Part shown: in pieces, positions 18,226 through 28,155 of the stretch
Numbering within the stretch: the stretch's first letter is position 1
Layout of the letters: each line of letters starts with the position of its first letter
The notes under the pieces: generated by a model
The model's database searches: none
What the model was told of the DNA's origin: nothing
What the model saw: the letters and a program-made list of their open reading frames with translations, nothing else
Translations under genes and position numbers: made by a program
NCBI RefSeq assembly: GCF_017948265.1
Contig: NZ_CP072852.1
Span: 1,426,001-1,490,000, forward strand
Source of the DNA: Rhodoferax sp. PAMC 29310
Lineage (GTDB): Bacteria; Pseudomonadota; Gammaproteobacteria; Burkholderiales; Burkholderiaceae_C
Reading direction: 5' to 3'
Length of the DNA stretch: 64,000 nt

Positions 18226-19698
18226 ATGCCGACATTTCCGATTCAACAACTTTATATTGACGGCGCCCGTGTGGACGCCACCAGCGGTGAGGTGTTCACC
18301 ACCGTCAACCCCGCCAACGGCGAAGTGCTGGCGCAGGTGCAGATCGCCTCCAAGCAGGACGTGGACCGCGCCGTGGCCAGCGCACAGGCCGGACAGCGCG
18401 TGTGGGCTGGTTTTACTGCCATGCAGCGCTCCCGAGTGCTGCGCCGGGCTGTGGACTTGCTGCGCGAGCGCAACGATGAACTGGCCGACCTGGAAACCAT
18501 GGACACCGGGAAGCCTGTGTCCGAAACGCGTTTTGTGGACATCGTGACCGGTGCCGATGTCCTGGAGTACTACGCTGGATTGGCCCCGAGCATTGAAGGC
18601 ATGCAAGTGCCGCTGCGTGACACCTCGTTTGTGTACACGCGGCGCGAGCCATTGGGCGTGGTCGCCGGTATTGGCGCCTGGAACTACCCCATTCAAATCG
18701 CTTTGTGGAAGTCAGCCCCCGCGCTGGCAGCCGGCAACGCCATGATCTTCAAGCCCAGCGAAGTCACCCCACTCACGACCTTGAAGCTGGCCGAGATTTA
18801 CACCGAAGCGGGTCTTCCGAATGGTGTTTTCAATGTGCTCAACGGACCCGGCGCCACTGTGGGCGCCTGGCTCACCGAGCACGCTAGTATTGAAAAAATC
18901 TCCTTTACCGGCGGCACCGTGACGGGTAAAAAGGTCATGGCCAGTGCATCAAGCTCCACCCTCAAAGACGTGACGATGGAGCTGGGTGGCAAATCACCCC
19001 TGATCGTGTTTGCCGACGCTGATTTGGACCGCGCTGCCGACGTGGCCATGATGGCCAATTTTTACAGCTCGGGCCAAGTCTGCACCAACGGCACTCGGGT
19101 ATTTGTTCACCAGTCGATCCAAGCCGCCTTCGAGGCCAAGGTGCTGCAACGTGTGCGCCGCATCCGCCTGGGCGACCCGCAGGACATGGAGACCAATTTC
19201 GGCCCGCTCGTTAGCGAAGCGCACATGGGCAACGTGCTGTGCTTCATTGAATCTGGCAAAGCCGAAGGCGCCAACCTGCTGATTGGTGGCGCCCGCGAGA
19301 CCAGCGGCGCTTTGGCCCAAGGCACGTATGTGCAACCGACCGTTTTCACCAACTGCCGCGATGACATGAGCATCGTGCGCGAAGAAATCTTTGGCCCGGT
19401 CATGAGCATCTTGTCGTTCACCGACGAAGACGAGGTTATTCGCCGTGCCAACGACACCCACTACGGCTTGGCTGCCGGATTGATGACGGCTGACCTGAAC
19501 CGCGCTCACCGCGTCATACACCAGTTGCAAGCCGGCATTTGCTGGATCAACACCTGGGGTGAATCGGCCGCCGAGATGCCAGTGGGCGGCTACAAACAAT
19601 CCGGCGTGGGCCGTGAAAACGGACTGGACACCCTCAAGCACTACACCCGCAACAAATCCATCCAAGTGGAGATGGGCGCCTACACGTCGGTGTTTTGA
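18226..19698 (+). CDS. betB: Betaine aldehyde dehydrogenase
   Basis: A 490-residue NAD(P)+-dependent aldehyde dehydrogenase oxidising betaine aldehyde to glycine betaine. The catalytic Glu is in MELGGKSPL and the nucleophile Cys in [14 protein letters not shown]. Cofactor-loop residues are in [12 protein letters not shown], and [20 protein letters not shown] is a BetB-like C-terminal region. I start at ATG 18226, which has AAGGAGG upstream; the longer frame overlaps choV. It lies between choV and betA. Confidence 0.95.
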   Translation: MPTFPIQQLYIDGARVDATSGEVFTTVNPANGEVLAQVQIASKQDVDRAVASAQAGQRVWAGFTAMQRSRVLRRAVDLLRERNDELADLETMDTGKPVSETRFVDIVTGADVLEYYAGLAPSIEGMQVPLRDTSFVYTRREPLGVVAGIGAWNYPIQIALWKSAPALAAGNAMIFKPSEVTPLTTLKLAEIYTEAGLPNGVFNVLNGPGATVGAWLTEHASIEKISFTGGTVTGKKVMASASSSTLKDVTMELGGKSPLIVFADADLDRAADVAMMANFYSSGQVCTNGTRVFVHQSIQAAFEAKVLQRVRRIRLGDPQDMETNFGPLVSEAHMGNVLCFIESGKAEGANLLIGGARETSGALAQGTYVQPTVFTNCRDDMSIVREEIFGPVMSILSFTDEDEVIRRANDTHYGLAAGLMTADLNRAHRVIHQLQAGICWINTWGESAAEMPVGGYKQSGVGRENGLDTLKHYTRNKSIQVEMGAYTSVF

Positions 19699-19727
19699 GC
19701 CCCTGTTCGACTGGAGAAAAAATACCT

Positions 19728-21398
19728 ATGACGACAAAAAAAGACTACGACTACATCATCATTGGTGCGGGCTCCGCCGGCAATGTGCTGGCCACTCGGC
19801 TGACTGAAGACGCGGAAGTGAGTGTGCTGCTGCTGGAAGCCGGTGGCCCTGACTACCGGCTGGACTTTCGCACCCAAATGCCAGCAGCGCTGGCTTTCCC
19901 GCTGCAGGGTAAGCGTTACAACTGGGCCTACGAGACCGAACCCGAGCCCCACATGGGCAACCGGCGGATGGAATGCGGGCGCGGAAAAGGCCTGGGCGGC
20001 TCATCGCTCATCAATGGCATGTGCTACATCCGTGGCAACGCCATGGACTATGACGGCTGGGCAAAGCGCGACGGCTTGGAAAACTGGTCCTACCTAGACT
20101 GCCTGCCCTACTTCAGGAAAGCCGAAACCCGTGACATTGGCGCCAACGACTACCACGGCGACAGCGGCCCCTTGAGCGTGACCACCCCCAAAAAGGGTAA
20201 CAACGTCTTGTTTCACGCCATGGTCGAGGCGGGCGTGCAAGCCGGCTACCCGCGCACGGACGACTTGAATGGCTTTCAGCAAGAAGGCTTTGGACCGATG
20301 GACCGGACCACGACCCCGAAAGGTCGCCGCTCCAGCACGGCGCGTGGCTACCTGGACCAGGCCAAACAACGCCCGAACCTGACCATCGTCACCCACGCAT
20401 TGACCGACCGCATTCTGTTTTCGGGCAAGCGCGCTGTGGGCGTGGCCTATCTGCATCAAGACCAGCCCCAAACAGCCAATGCAATACGGGAAGTGTTGTT
20501 GTGCTCAGGCGCCATTGCCTCCCCGCAGATTCTGCAACGCTCGGGCGTCGGCCCGGGTGCGCTGCTGCGCGAATTGGACATTGCCTTGGTGCACGAGTTA
20601 CCTGGCGTGGGCGCCAACCTGCAGGACCACCTGGAGGTGTACCAGCAATACGAATGCCTGCAACCGGTGTCGTTGGTGGGTGCACTCAAGCTCTGGAACC
20701 AACCCGCGATTGGTGCGGAATGGCTATTTTTAAACAGCGGCACCGGTGCCAGCAATCAGTTTGAGGCTGGCGGCTTCATCCGCAGCTCGGACCAGTTTGA
20801 TTGGCCCAACATTCAATACCACTTTCTGCCGGTCGCTATCAACTACAACGGAAGCAACCCGATCAAGGTGCACGGCTTTCAGGCGCACATGGGCTCCATG
20901 CGCTCGCCCAGCCGGGGCCGGGTGAACGCGTGCTCCAAAGACCCGCGCCAGCACCCCAGCATTTTGTTCAACTACATGTCCACCGAGCAGGACTGGGCGG
21001 AGTTCCGGGCCGGCATTCGCATCACCCGAAAAATCATGCGCCAACCTGCATTGGCGCCATATGCGGGCCGTGAAATCACCCCCGGTGATCTGGCGCAAAC
21101 CGATGCGGAGCTGGATGCTTTCGTGCGCCAGCACGCCGAGACGGCCTTCCACCCCTGCGGCACCAATGCCATGGGTGTGGGCAACATGGCGGTCGTGGAC
21201 AGCCAGGGCCGGGTGCACGGGCTGCAAGGCCTGCGGGTGGTGGATGCGTCCATCATGCCGGAGATCGTCACCGGCAATTTGAACGCCCCGACCATCATGA
21301 TGGCGGAAAAAATCGCTGACCTGATTCGTGGCCGCAAGCCCTTGGCGCGAAGCCAGGCGCCTTACTTCCAAGCCAACGGCGCGCCGGCGCGGCGCTAA
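19728..21398 (+). CDS. betA: Choline dehydrogenase
   Basis: A 556-residue FAD-dependent GMC oxidoreductase that oxidises choline to betaine aldehyde at the membrane. The FAD fold is [20 protein letters not shown] signatures appear as [20 protein letters not shown] and [17 protein letters not shown]. The catalytic His lies in [12 protein letters not shown] near residue 470. No betI repressor gene is in the cluster, so control must come from elsewhere. It is convergent with tctA. Confidence 0.95.
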   Translation: MTTKKDYDYIIIGAGSAGNVLATRLTEDAEVSVLLLEAGGPDYRLDFRTQMPAALAFPLQGKRYNWAYETEPEPHMGNRRMECGRGKGLGGSSLINGMCYIRGNAMDYDGWAKRDGLENWSYLDCLPYFRKAETRDIGANDYHGDSGPLSVTTPKKGNNVLFHAMVEAGVQAGYPRTDDLNGFQQEGFGPMDRTTTPKGRRSSTARGYLDQAKQRPNLTIVTHALTDRILFSGKRAVGVAYLHQDQPQTANAIREVLLCSGAIASPQILQRSGVGPGALLRELDIALVHELPGVGANLQDHLEVYQQYECLQPVSLVGALKLWNQPAIGAEWLFLNSGTGASNQFEAGGFIRSSDQFDWPNIQYHFLPVAINYNGSNPIKVHGFQAHMGSMRSPSRGRVNACSKDPRQHPSILFNYMSTEQDWAEFRAGIRITRKIMRQPALAPYAGREITPGDLAQTDAELDAFVRQHAETAFHPCGTNAMGVGNMAVVDSQGRVHGLQGLRVVDASIMPEIVTGNLNAPTIMMAEKIADLIRGRKPLARSQAPYFQANGAPARR

Positions 21399-21475
21399 CC
21401 AACAAAGCCTGCACGTCGCCACCGGCGTCAGGCCTTGCTTGTCTTGAGGCTCCCGGGCGCCCCTTCAAGAACTCG

Positions 21476-22966
21476 TCAGGAGCGACGGTGCCACGCCAAC
21501 AGCCGTGGTGTCACCAACACGAGCACCACCACCGCAAGCAAGGTGGCGGACATCGGGCGCTCCACAAACACCATCCAGTTGCCTTCGCCAATGGCCATGG
21601 CGTTGCGCATCTGCGCCTCCGCCATAGGGCCCAAGATGAGGCCAACAATCACGGGAGCGGTGGGAAAGTCAAATCGGCGCATGGCGACCCCCAGCAATCC
21701 CAGGGCAAACATCAGGTAGAGGTCAAACGCGCTCTGGCGCATGCCGTAGACACCGACCGTTGCAAAAATCAAAATGCCAGCGTACAACTGGGCACGCGGG
21801 ATTTTGAGTAGTTTGACCCACAGGCCCACCATGGGCAGGTTCAATACCAACAACATCACGTTGCCGATGTAGAGCGAGGCAATCAAGGCCCACACCAATG
21901 CGGAAGAGGTTTGAAACAACTGGGGGCCCGCCTGAATGCCGTAATTTTGCAGCGCTGACAGCAAAATGGCAGCAGTCACGGAGGTGGGAATGCCCAGTGT
22001 GAGCAAAGGAACCAGCGTGGCGGTTACGGCGGCGTTGTTGGCCGCCTCAGGTCCGGCCACGCCTTCAATGGCGCCTGTGGTGCCAAACTCCTTGCGATGC
22101 TCTGGACTGGCCAGCTTTCGCTCAGTCGCGTAACTCAGGAATGTAGGTATCTCCGAGCCACCTGCGGGAATGGTGCCAAACGGAAAGCCAATGGCAGTGC
22201 CACGCAGCCAGGCGGGCCACGACCGGCGCCACTCGGTGCGTGTCATGTGCACCTTGTTGAGCTTGTTGATCGTGACCGGGTTGCGGCCCTCAAACATGGC
22301 GTTGTACAGAACCTCAGACGTGGCGAACAGGCCAACTGCAATCAACACCACCTCCATGCCATCCATGAATTCCAGCACACCACCGGTGTAGCGCACCTGG
22401 CCGGAAATTTGATCAATTCCGATGAGACCCAGCGCCAATCCGAAAAACAAAGCCGTCAAGCCACGCACTGTGCTTTGACCCAGAACCGCGCTGACGGTGG
22501 TGAAGGCCAGCAGCATCAGACAAAAGTACTCGGGCGGCCCCAGCCTGATCGCATATTCAGCCAAGATCGGCGCAAACAAAGTCACCAGTACCGTGGCAAA
22601 GGTACCCGCCACGAAGGAGCCTATCGCTGAGGTAGCCAGAGCAGCACCTGCGCGCCCGTTTTTGGCCATTTTGAAACCCTCCAGCGCGGTGACCATCGTG
22701 CCGGTCTCCCCCGGCGTGTTGAGCAAAATGGAGGTGGTCGACCCCCCATACATGGCGCCGTAATAAATGCCGGCAAAGAAAATCATCGACGCAGTGGGCT
22801 CGACTTGCCCGGTGATGGGCAGAAGCATGGCGATGGTGACGGCGGGCCCCAAACCAGGCAAAACGCCAATGCCTGTGCCCAAGGCACAGCCCGCCAAGGC
22901 CCAGAGCAGGTTGATGGGCGTGCCGGCAGTGGCAAACCCGGCCATCAGTTGATTCAGGATGTCCAT
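21476..22966 (-). CDS. tctA: Tripartite tricarboxylate transporter, large permease (TctA family)
   Basis: A 496-residue polytopic membrane protein with 11-12 hydrophobic segments. The conserved TctA elements are [19 protein letters not shown] and [23 protein letters not shown], the probable substrate/Na+ path, and [15 protein letters not shown] in the second half. It is the last gene of the minus-strand tctC-tctB-tctA set. The substrate is probably a di- or tricarboxylate, but the family is broad. Confidence 0.94.
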   Translation of the reverse strand: MDILNQLMAGFATAGTPINLLWALAGCALGTGIGVLPGLGPAVTIAMLLPITGQVEPTASMIFFAGIYYGAMYGGSTTSILLNTPGETGTMVTALEGFKMAKNGRAGAALATSAIGSFVAGTFATVLVTLFAPILAEYAIRLGPPEYFCLMLLAFTTVSAVLGQSTVRGLTALFFGLALGLIGIDQISGQVRYTGGVLEFMDGMEVVLIAVGLFATSEVLYNAMFEGRNPVTINKLNKVHMTRTEWRRSWPAWLRGTAIGFPFGTIPAGGSEIPTFLSYATERKLASPEHRKEFGTTGAIEGVAGPEAANNAAVTATLVPLLTLGIPTSVTAAILLSALQNYGIQAGPQLFQTSSALVWALIASLYIGNVMLLVLNLPMVGLWVKLLKIPRAQLYAGILIFATVGVYGMRQSAFDLYLMFALGLLGVAMRRFDFPTAPVIVGLILGPMAEAQMRNAMAIGEGNWMVFVERPMSATLLAVVVLVLVTPRLLAWHRRS

Positions 22967-23001
22967 ATCGATTCTTTAAGAGTCTGGCGTGATTGCCGGG
23001 C

Positions 23002-23547
23002 TTACAGCCAACCACTCGCGGTGATACCTGGCAAGTTGACTGCCAGCACTTTGGTGAACAACCAGAAAACGGGGGCGGCAATCAGCATGCCGGTCACACC
23101 ATCCTTGATGGTCTGGCGCAAATCGCCCGGTGGTTTGCCTTCGCTGCCACGCAGGCCTCGAACAGCCAGTCCATAGCACAGCGAGCAGCTCAGAATGAAG
23201 CCGATGGTGGTTATCAGCGTCGCATTGGCCAGAATGCCAGCCGATACCCAGGCCAGCGCCTTCCAGTCTCCCTGTTCGGCACCCGATGGCGTCTCCATGT
23301 GTCGATAACCGCCCGAATAAGCCTCCCAGAGCAACCAGCCTCCACAGGTGGCCATGGCAACCGCCACCAACCACGGTAAAAAGTTGGGTCCGACACCTGA
23401 ATAGCCAATGCTCGACGGAATATCCATGGCACCATAGGCCAGCACGGCCGCCACAAGCAGCGCACCGGCTCCCATCAACACCTGTCCTGATCGGTGGTGC
23501 GTGGAGGGGGGCGTGATATTGGACTCAGACAAGTCGAGGGGGGCCAT
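23002..23547 (-). CDS. tctB: Tripartite tricarboxylate transporter, small membrane subunit (TctB family)
   Basis: A 181-residue membrane protein with about four hydrophobic helices (VLMGAGALLVAAVLAYG, FLPWLVAVAMATCGGWLLW, and two near the end). This matches TctB in size and place between tctC and tctA. The frame extends to a TTG at 23571, but the ATG at 23547 has GGAG 7 bases upstream and is preferred. TctB proteins are poorly conserved, so context supports the call strongly. Confidence 0.88.
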   Translation of the reverse strand: MAPLDLSESNITPPSTHHRSGQVLMGAGALLVAAVLAYGAMDIPSSIGYSGVGPNFLPWLVAVAMATCGGWLLWEAYSGGYRHMETPSGAEQGDWKALAWVSAGILANATLITTIGFILSCSLCYGLAVRGLRGSEGKPPGDLRQTIKDGVTGMLIAAPVFWLFTKVLAVNLPGITASGWL

Positions 23548-23635
23548 GCAATGCTCCGACGAAGAAGACAACGATTCAAAGAAAGGGCCGTTGCTTTTTG
23601 GGGCAACGGCCAGACGGTGGGTCAGTAGTTCTGCG

Positions 23636-24592
23636 TTAAATCATGCCGGCGCGCACCATGGTGGCTCGCAGCGTCGCAAAGTCACGGTCGACAAACGTAT
23701 CAAAGGCCTTCCCGGTCAACAGAGCGGGATTCCAACCGTTTTTCTCCAGCGCCTCGGCCCACACCTTGGTTTTCGTTGCCGCGATCACGGTTTGTGTCAA
23801 CGCATCACGTTGAGCTTGAGTGATACCGGCGGCGCCGAACACACCACGCCAGTTGCCGATTTCCACGTCAATGCCCTGCTCTTTGAGAGTTGGCACGTTG
23901 ATGCCTTTGAGGCGTTGACCAGAAGTGACTGCGATCGGTTTCATCTTCCCGCTCTCAATGTACTGCTGAAACTCGCTGTAACCACTGCCACCAATGGTGA
24001 CATTGCCGCCCAAAATGGCCGCTGTTGCTTCACCGCCGCCACGGAAGGGAACGTAATTGATTTTGGCAGCGGGGACGCCCACCGCTTGCGCAATCTGCGC
24101 CGCGGCAATGTGCTCTGTCGAGCCTCGCGAGCCACCGCCCCACTTGATACTGCCGGGGTCTTTCTTGAGCTGAGCGACGACATCGGCCATCGATTTATAG
24201 GGCGAGTTGGACGGCAACACGAACACGTTGTACTCGGTCGTCAAACGCGCAATGGGCGTCAGCTGGTCGATAGAAACCGGTGGCTTGCCAGTGATGATCC
24301 CGCCCAGCATGACTGCACCCATAACCATCAGTGCGTTTTCATCACCCTTGGTGGAGTTGTAAAACTGCGCCAAACCAATCACACCCGCCGCGCCGCCCTT
24401 GTTCTCATAAGTTACGGAGGCTGCGCCAGCTTCACGCAAAGCGCTACCCAGCGCCCGGCCTGTGCCGTCCCAACCCCCGCCTGGATTGGCGGGAATCATC
24501 ATCTTGATGTTGGCGGCCGCTTGCGCCGACATGGGGTAGACACCCGCAGCCATCAAGGCAGCGATTGATTTGAGGAAAGTATCACGACGCAT
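23636..24592 (-). CDS. tctC: Tripartite tricarboxylate transporter, periplasmic binding protein (TctC/Bug family)
   Basis: A 318-residue Bug-type binding protein. The signal peptide runs to about AQAAANI. The conserved ligand loops IPANPGGGWDGTGRALG and YENKGGAAGVIGLAQF are clear, as is the second-domain GKPPVSIDQLTPIARL. GGAGATG stands before the ATG at 24592. It heads the tctCBA operon and is divergent from the two-component genes, whose regulator probably acts in the 274-bp gap. Confidence 0.93.
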   Translation of the reverse strand: MRRDTFLKSIAALMAAGVYPMSAQAAANIKMMIPANPGGGWDGTGRALGSALREAGAASVTYENKGGAAGVIGLAQFYNSTKGDENALMVMGAVMLGGIITGKPPVSIDQLTPIARLTTEYNVFVLPSNSPYKSMADVVAQLKKDPGSIKWGGGSRGSTEHIAAAQIAQAVGVPAAKINYVPFRGGGEATAAILGGNVTIGGSGYSEFQQYIESGKMKPIAVTSGQRLKGINVPTLKEQGIDVEIGNWRGVFGAAGITQAQRDALTQTVIAATKTKVWAEALEKNGWNPALLTGKAFDTFVDRDFATLRATMVRAGMI

Positions 24593-24866
24593 TGCTCATC
24601 TCCTGTTGGGGTTGTTCGTACCGACATCATGCGTTCCCAGGCTGTCAATCTGCTGTCCGGTGGCACTAGGGAAAGCCCGGACACGCGACCCACACCGTAT
24701 GTACGTAACATCGCGCACCTGCAAACTCCAAATTTGGCTGACTCATTTGGCTGACTCCTCAGTCTGGAATGCCCTGACAACTGTTGCCCAAAGAAGATAA
24801 TGAACCCAACGCTGCATGCAGCCCTGCCCGAACTTGGCCAAGCAACGAGCAAAGACTGAGACCGCC

Positions 24867-25547
24867 ATGAGACTTCTGCTGGTCGAAGACGACATTGCAC
24901 TACACACCTCTCTCAAGCGAGCCATGACCCGTTTGGGCTGGGAGGTTGAGGTTTGCGCTGATGGCCGAGCGGCCTTGGGCCGCTGGCGAGCCAGCCTGCC
25001 CGATGTGGTTTTGCTCGATCTGAGCTTACCTGGCCGAGACGGACTCCAAATTCTGGAGCAGGCCCGTCTTGAGAATTTGAAAACGCCGGTGCTCATCCTG
25101 ACCGCGCGTGGCACCGTCGGCGACAAAGTGTTGGGGCTCAACGCCGGAGCGGATGACTACCTGCCAAAGCCTTTCGACCTGGATGAGTTGGAGGCCAGAG
25201 TCCGGGCGCTGCATCGTCGTCGGCAAGAATCATCCACCGAATTGGCCACAAGCTCTGATCTGAACGGCAGAGTCCGCTACGACAAAGATAGCGGTGCCGT
25301 CTACCACAACAAGCAGATCCTGGACCTCACGCCACGTGAACTTGCGCTGTTGAAGCCCTTGCTGGAGCGACCCGGGCACGCGGTGAGCAAGGAGCGTCTG
25401 TTTGAGTTGGTTTTTCCCGGCGCATCCGAGGTCCAATACGAGGCCATAGAGGTGGTGGTCTACCGACTTCGCAAAAAACTGGCAGATACCGGCGTGAGTC
25501 TGGTCACCCTGCGCGGGCTGGGCTATGTGCTCAAAGTCGACGCATGA
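24867..25547 (+). CDS. tctD: OmpR-family response regulator (TctD-like)
   Basis: A 226-residue regulator. The receiver domain has LLVEDD acidic pocket residues, the phospho-acceptor Asp in VVLLDLSLPGRDGL near residue 51, and the Lys of DYLPKPFDLDELE. A winged-helix DNA-binding domain follows (LTPRELALLKPLLERPG, ending LVTLRGLGYVLK). I use ATG 24867 because the receiver begins there. Its stop overlaps the kinase start (ATGA). Opposite tctC, it likely activates tctCBA in response to the transported acid. Confidence 0.9.
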   Translation: MRLLLVEDDIALHTSLKRAMTRLGWEVEVCADGRAALGRWRASLPDVVLLDLSLPGRDGLQILEQARLENLKTPVLILTARGTVGDKVLGLNAGADDYLPKPFDLDELEARVRALHRRRQESSTELATSSDLNGRVRYDKDSGAVYHNKQILDLTPRELALLKPLLERPGHAVSKERLFELVFPGASEVQYEAIEVVVYRLRKKLADTGVSLVTLRGLGYVLKVDA

Positions 25548-26962
25548 CCAGTCGCCCCGCATCGCGATCTCTGCGCAGGCATTTGCTGCTCGGCATTTTG
25601 ATCCCGGTCGGCCTATTTATCCTGATCGACACCATTGGTCTTTATCAGCAGGCCTTCACGGCGGTCAACACCGCTTACGACCGAACCTTGCTGGCCTCCG
25701 CCAAATCCATTGGAGAGCACATCAAGGCGGAAGGCACTGGAGAAAACACTCAGCTATATGCCACGGTGCCCTATGCCGCGCTCGAACCCTTCGAGGCCGA
25801 CAACCGCAGCCGCATGGTGTACCGCATCTCCAGCACGCAGGGGCAACTGATCGATGGCTTCAAAGACCTTGCCGTCTGGCAGGGTGAAATACCAGACAAG
25901 GGCCCTTACGCGGCACTAGTCGACTTCTACGACGACACCTATCTTGGTGACGCTGTGCGAGTGGCCGTTTTGCTGCAACCAGTCGCCATGGGGCAAGCAC
26001 GCGCCATGGCCGTCGTTCAGGTTGCCGAGACTCTGGAACTCCGACAGGCCTTGGCGAGACAAATTTTGATTGACACGCTACTGCGGCAAGCGGGCTTGAT
26101 CATGGTGGTGGTCCTCGTGGTGCTGGTGGTTGTTCAACATGCGACTCGCCCGATTCGCCAGTTGAGTGATCGCCTCCAGGCCCGGGCGGAGAACGATCTG
26201 GTTCCCGTCGAGGCCAATGGCGCCCCCCTGGAGCTAACACCGCTTGTGGATGCGACCAATCACCTGATGGGCCGTTTGAAGCACCTGCTTGACAACCAGA
26301 AGCGCTTTGTCAGGGATGCAGCCCATCAACTGCGCACGCCGCTGGCGGTGCTCAAAGTGCAGGTTCAGTCCGCGTTGCGAGGGGACATTGATGCACGACA
26401 GGCGCTCCTCGAAATCAGCGACACCGTCGACCGGGCCACCACGCTGGCAAACCAAATGCTTTCACTTGCCAAGGTTGCCCAGTTGACGAATCAGGTCGCC
26501 AGTAGCCCGATCAACGGAGACCTTATTCTGCGAGAGATCGCGCTGGACTTATCCCCATTGATCGTTGCCAAAGGCATTGACTTTGACATGGACTGCACGC
26601 CGGTCTGGATCAATACACACGACTGGATGTTGCGTGAACTCATGCGCAACCTGCTTCACAACGCCATCCGCTATACGCCGGCCAACGGCAAGTTGAGCAT
26701 CAAGTTTCATGGCAGCAACCAAGCCGCCCAGCTGATGATCAGCGACAGCGGCCCAGGCATCACCCCTGAACTTCGTCAGCGTCTGTTTCAGCCATTCTCA
26801 GCCGGAGAAACGCACTCAGGCTCTGGTTTGGGTTTGGCTATTTGCAATGAAATCGTTCAGGCACTGCACGGCAGCATCTACCTGGAAAACCGTACAGCGT
26901 TTGGCCAAATCACGGGTTTGGACGTGATCGTCCGAATGCATTGTCTTCCCCCTCCAGGATGA
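25544..26962 (+). CDS. tctE: Sensor histidine kinase (TctE-like)
   Basis: A 472-residue inner-membrane kinase. An N-terminal membrane helix (LLLGILIPVGLFILID), a periplasmic sensor segment of about 140 residues and a second helix (GLIMVVVLVVLVVVQ) are followed by a HAMP-like region. The phospho-His is in RDAAHQLRTPLAVLK. ATP-binding boxes are NLLHNAIRYTP, ISDSGPGI and GSGLGLAICNEIV. It overlaps tctD by 4 bases and would phosphorylate that regulator. Confidence 0.9.
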   Translation: MTSRPASRSLRRHLLLGILIPVGLFILIDTIGLYQQAFTAVNTAYDRTLLASAKSIGEHIKAEGTGENTQLYATVPYAALEPFEADNRSRMVYRISSTQGQLIDGFKDLAVWQGEIPDKGPYAALVDFYDDTYLGDAVRVAVLLQPVAMGQARAMAVVQVAETLELRQALARQILIDTLLRQAGLIMVVVLVVLVVVQHATRPIRQLSDRLQARAENDLVPVEANGAPLELTPLVDATNHLMGRLKHLLDNQKRFVRDAAHQLRTPLAVLKVQVQSALRGDIDARQALLEISDTVDRATTLANQMLSLAKVAQLTNQVASSPINGDLILREIALDLSPLIVAKGIDFDMDCTPVWINTHDWMLRELMRNLLHNAIRYTPANGKLSIKFHGSNQAAQLMISDSGPGITPELRQRLFQPFSAGETHSGSGLGLAICNEIVQALHGSIYLENRTAFGQITGLDVIVRMHCLPPPG

Positions 26963-27081
26963 GATTTTTCACACCACTCAATTCATCGCCACTCGGACGC
27001 CAGGCTAGTTTCCCGAGGGTTTTCCCGCAGCAGCCTTGCGTTATGCTGTTCCCCTGACATAACCAACGAGGAGATAACCCA

Positions 27082-28038
27082 ATGCGCGTGATTCAAAAAT
27101 TTGGTTTGGGGCTCAGCCTCAGTGCCGCCCTGTTCTCTGGTGCCGCTCTGGCTCAACAACAGTTCGTCAACGTCCTGACCGGTGGTCAAAGCGGCGTGTA
27201 TTACCCCGTTGGCGTGGCTCTGTCACAGATTTACGCCAAAGCGATCCCCAATGTGCGCGCAACGGCACAGGTCACCAAAGCGTCGGCTGAAAACCTGAAC
27301 CTGCTGCAAGCCGGTCGCGGTGAATTGGCGATGGCCCTGGGCGATGCCGTGTCGGACGCCTGGAGAGGTGATGAAGAGGCTGGCTTCAAAACCAAGCTGG
27401 ACAAGCTGCGTGGCCTCTCGGGCACCTACAACAACTACATCCAGATCGTCGCCAATGCCGACTCCGGAATCAAAACCCTGGCGGACCTGAAAGGAAAGCG
27501 TGTTTCCGTGGGTGCGGCCAAGTCCGGCACTGAACTCAACGCTCGTGCGATTTTCAAGGCAGCCGGCCTCAACTATGCGGACCTGTCCAAAGTGGAATAC
27601 CTCGCTTTTGGTGAGTCCGTGGAGTTGATGAAGAACCGCCAACTGGATGCCACCCTGCAGTCGGCTGGCTTGGGCGTTGCGTCAATTCGCGATTTGGCGA
27701 CCGCGGTGAACATTATCGTGATCCCGGTGCCCGCTGATGTAGTGGCTAAAGTGGGGGATACGGCCTACCAGCCGGCGGTCATTCCTGCCAATACCTACAC
27801 AGGACAAACCACCGATATCGCCACGGCAGCGATTCCCAACTTCCTGGTCACACATTCTGGAGTGCCAGACGAGTTGGCCTATCAGATGACCAAGTCCATG
27901 TACGAGAATCTGGACACGCTGTATGCGGCCCACAACTCGGCCAAGGCCATCAAGCGTGAAAATGCCATCAAAGGCATGCCTATTCCCCTGCATCCGGGCG
28001 CTGCGCGCTATTACAAAGAAGTCGGACTGATCAAGTAA
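27082..28038 (+). CDS. TAXI-family TRAP transporter solute-binding protein, first copy
   Basis: A 318-residue periplasmic binding protein of the TAXI group. The signal peptide ends at AALAQQQ. The TAXI core is VLTGGQSGVYYPVGVAL, then TAQVTKASAENLNLLQAGRG, and KRVSVGAAKSGTELNARAI. The mature protein differs from the copy at 33683 at only about 20 positions. A GAGGAG site precedes the ATG. It stands alone, with no permease next to it, and a terminator follows. It probably feeds the TRAP permease at 34706. Confidence 0.92.
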   Translation: MRVIQKFGLGLSLSAALFSGAALAQQQFVNVLTGGQSGVYYPVGVALSQIYAKAIPNVRATAQVTKASAENLNLLQAGRGELAMALGDAVSDAWRGDEEAGFKTKLDKLRGLSGTYNNYIQIVANADSGIKTLADLKGKRVSVGAAKSGTELNARAIFKAAGLNYADLSKVEYLAFGESVELMKNRQLDATLQSAGLGVASIRDLATAVNIIVIPVPADVVAKVGDTAYQPAVIPANTYTGQTTDIATAAIPNFLVTHSGVPDELAYQMTKSMYENLDTLYAAHNSAKAIKRENAIKGMPIPLHPGAARYYKEVGLIK

Positions 28039-28088
28039 CTACAACGCGAATTGAGAGAGGGCGGCCCCCCGCCTCCTGATTCTGAGGC

Positions 28089-28113
28089 GGCCCCTCCCGG
28101 GGCCGTTTTTTTT
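28089..28113 (+). terminator. Intrinsic terminator after first TAXI gene
   Basis: GGCCCC and GGGGCC pair around TCCC and are followed, after one G, by eight T residues. It lies 51 bp past the TAXI stop and 43 bp before the kinase ATG, so the binding protein is its own transcription unit. Confidence 0.88.
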
Positions 28114-28155
28114 CGCCTTGTCAAATGCCTTCTCGCGCTCAACCGACCATCGCCC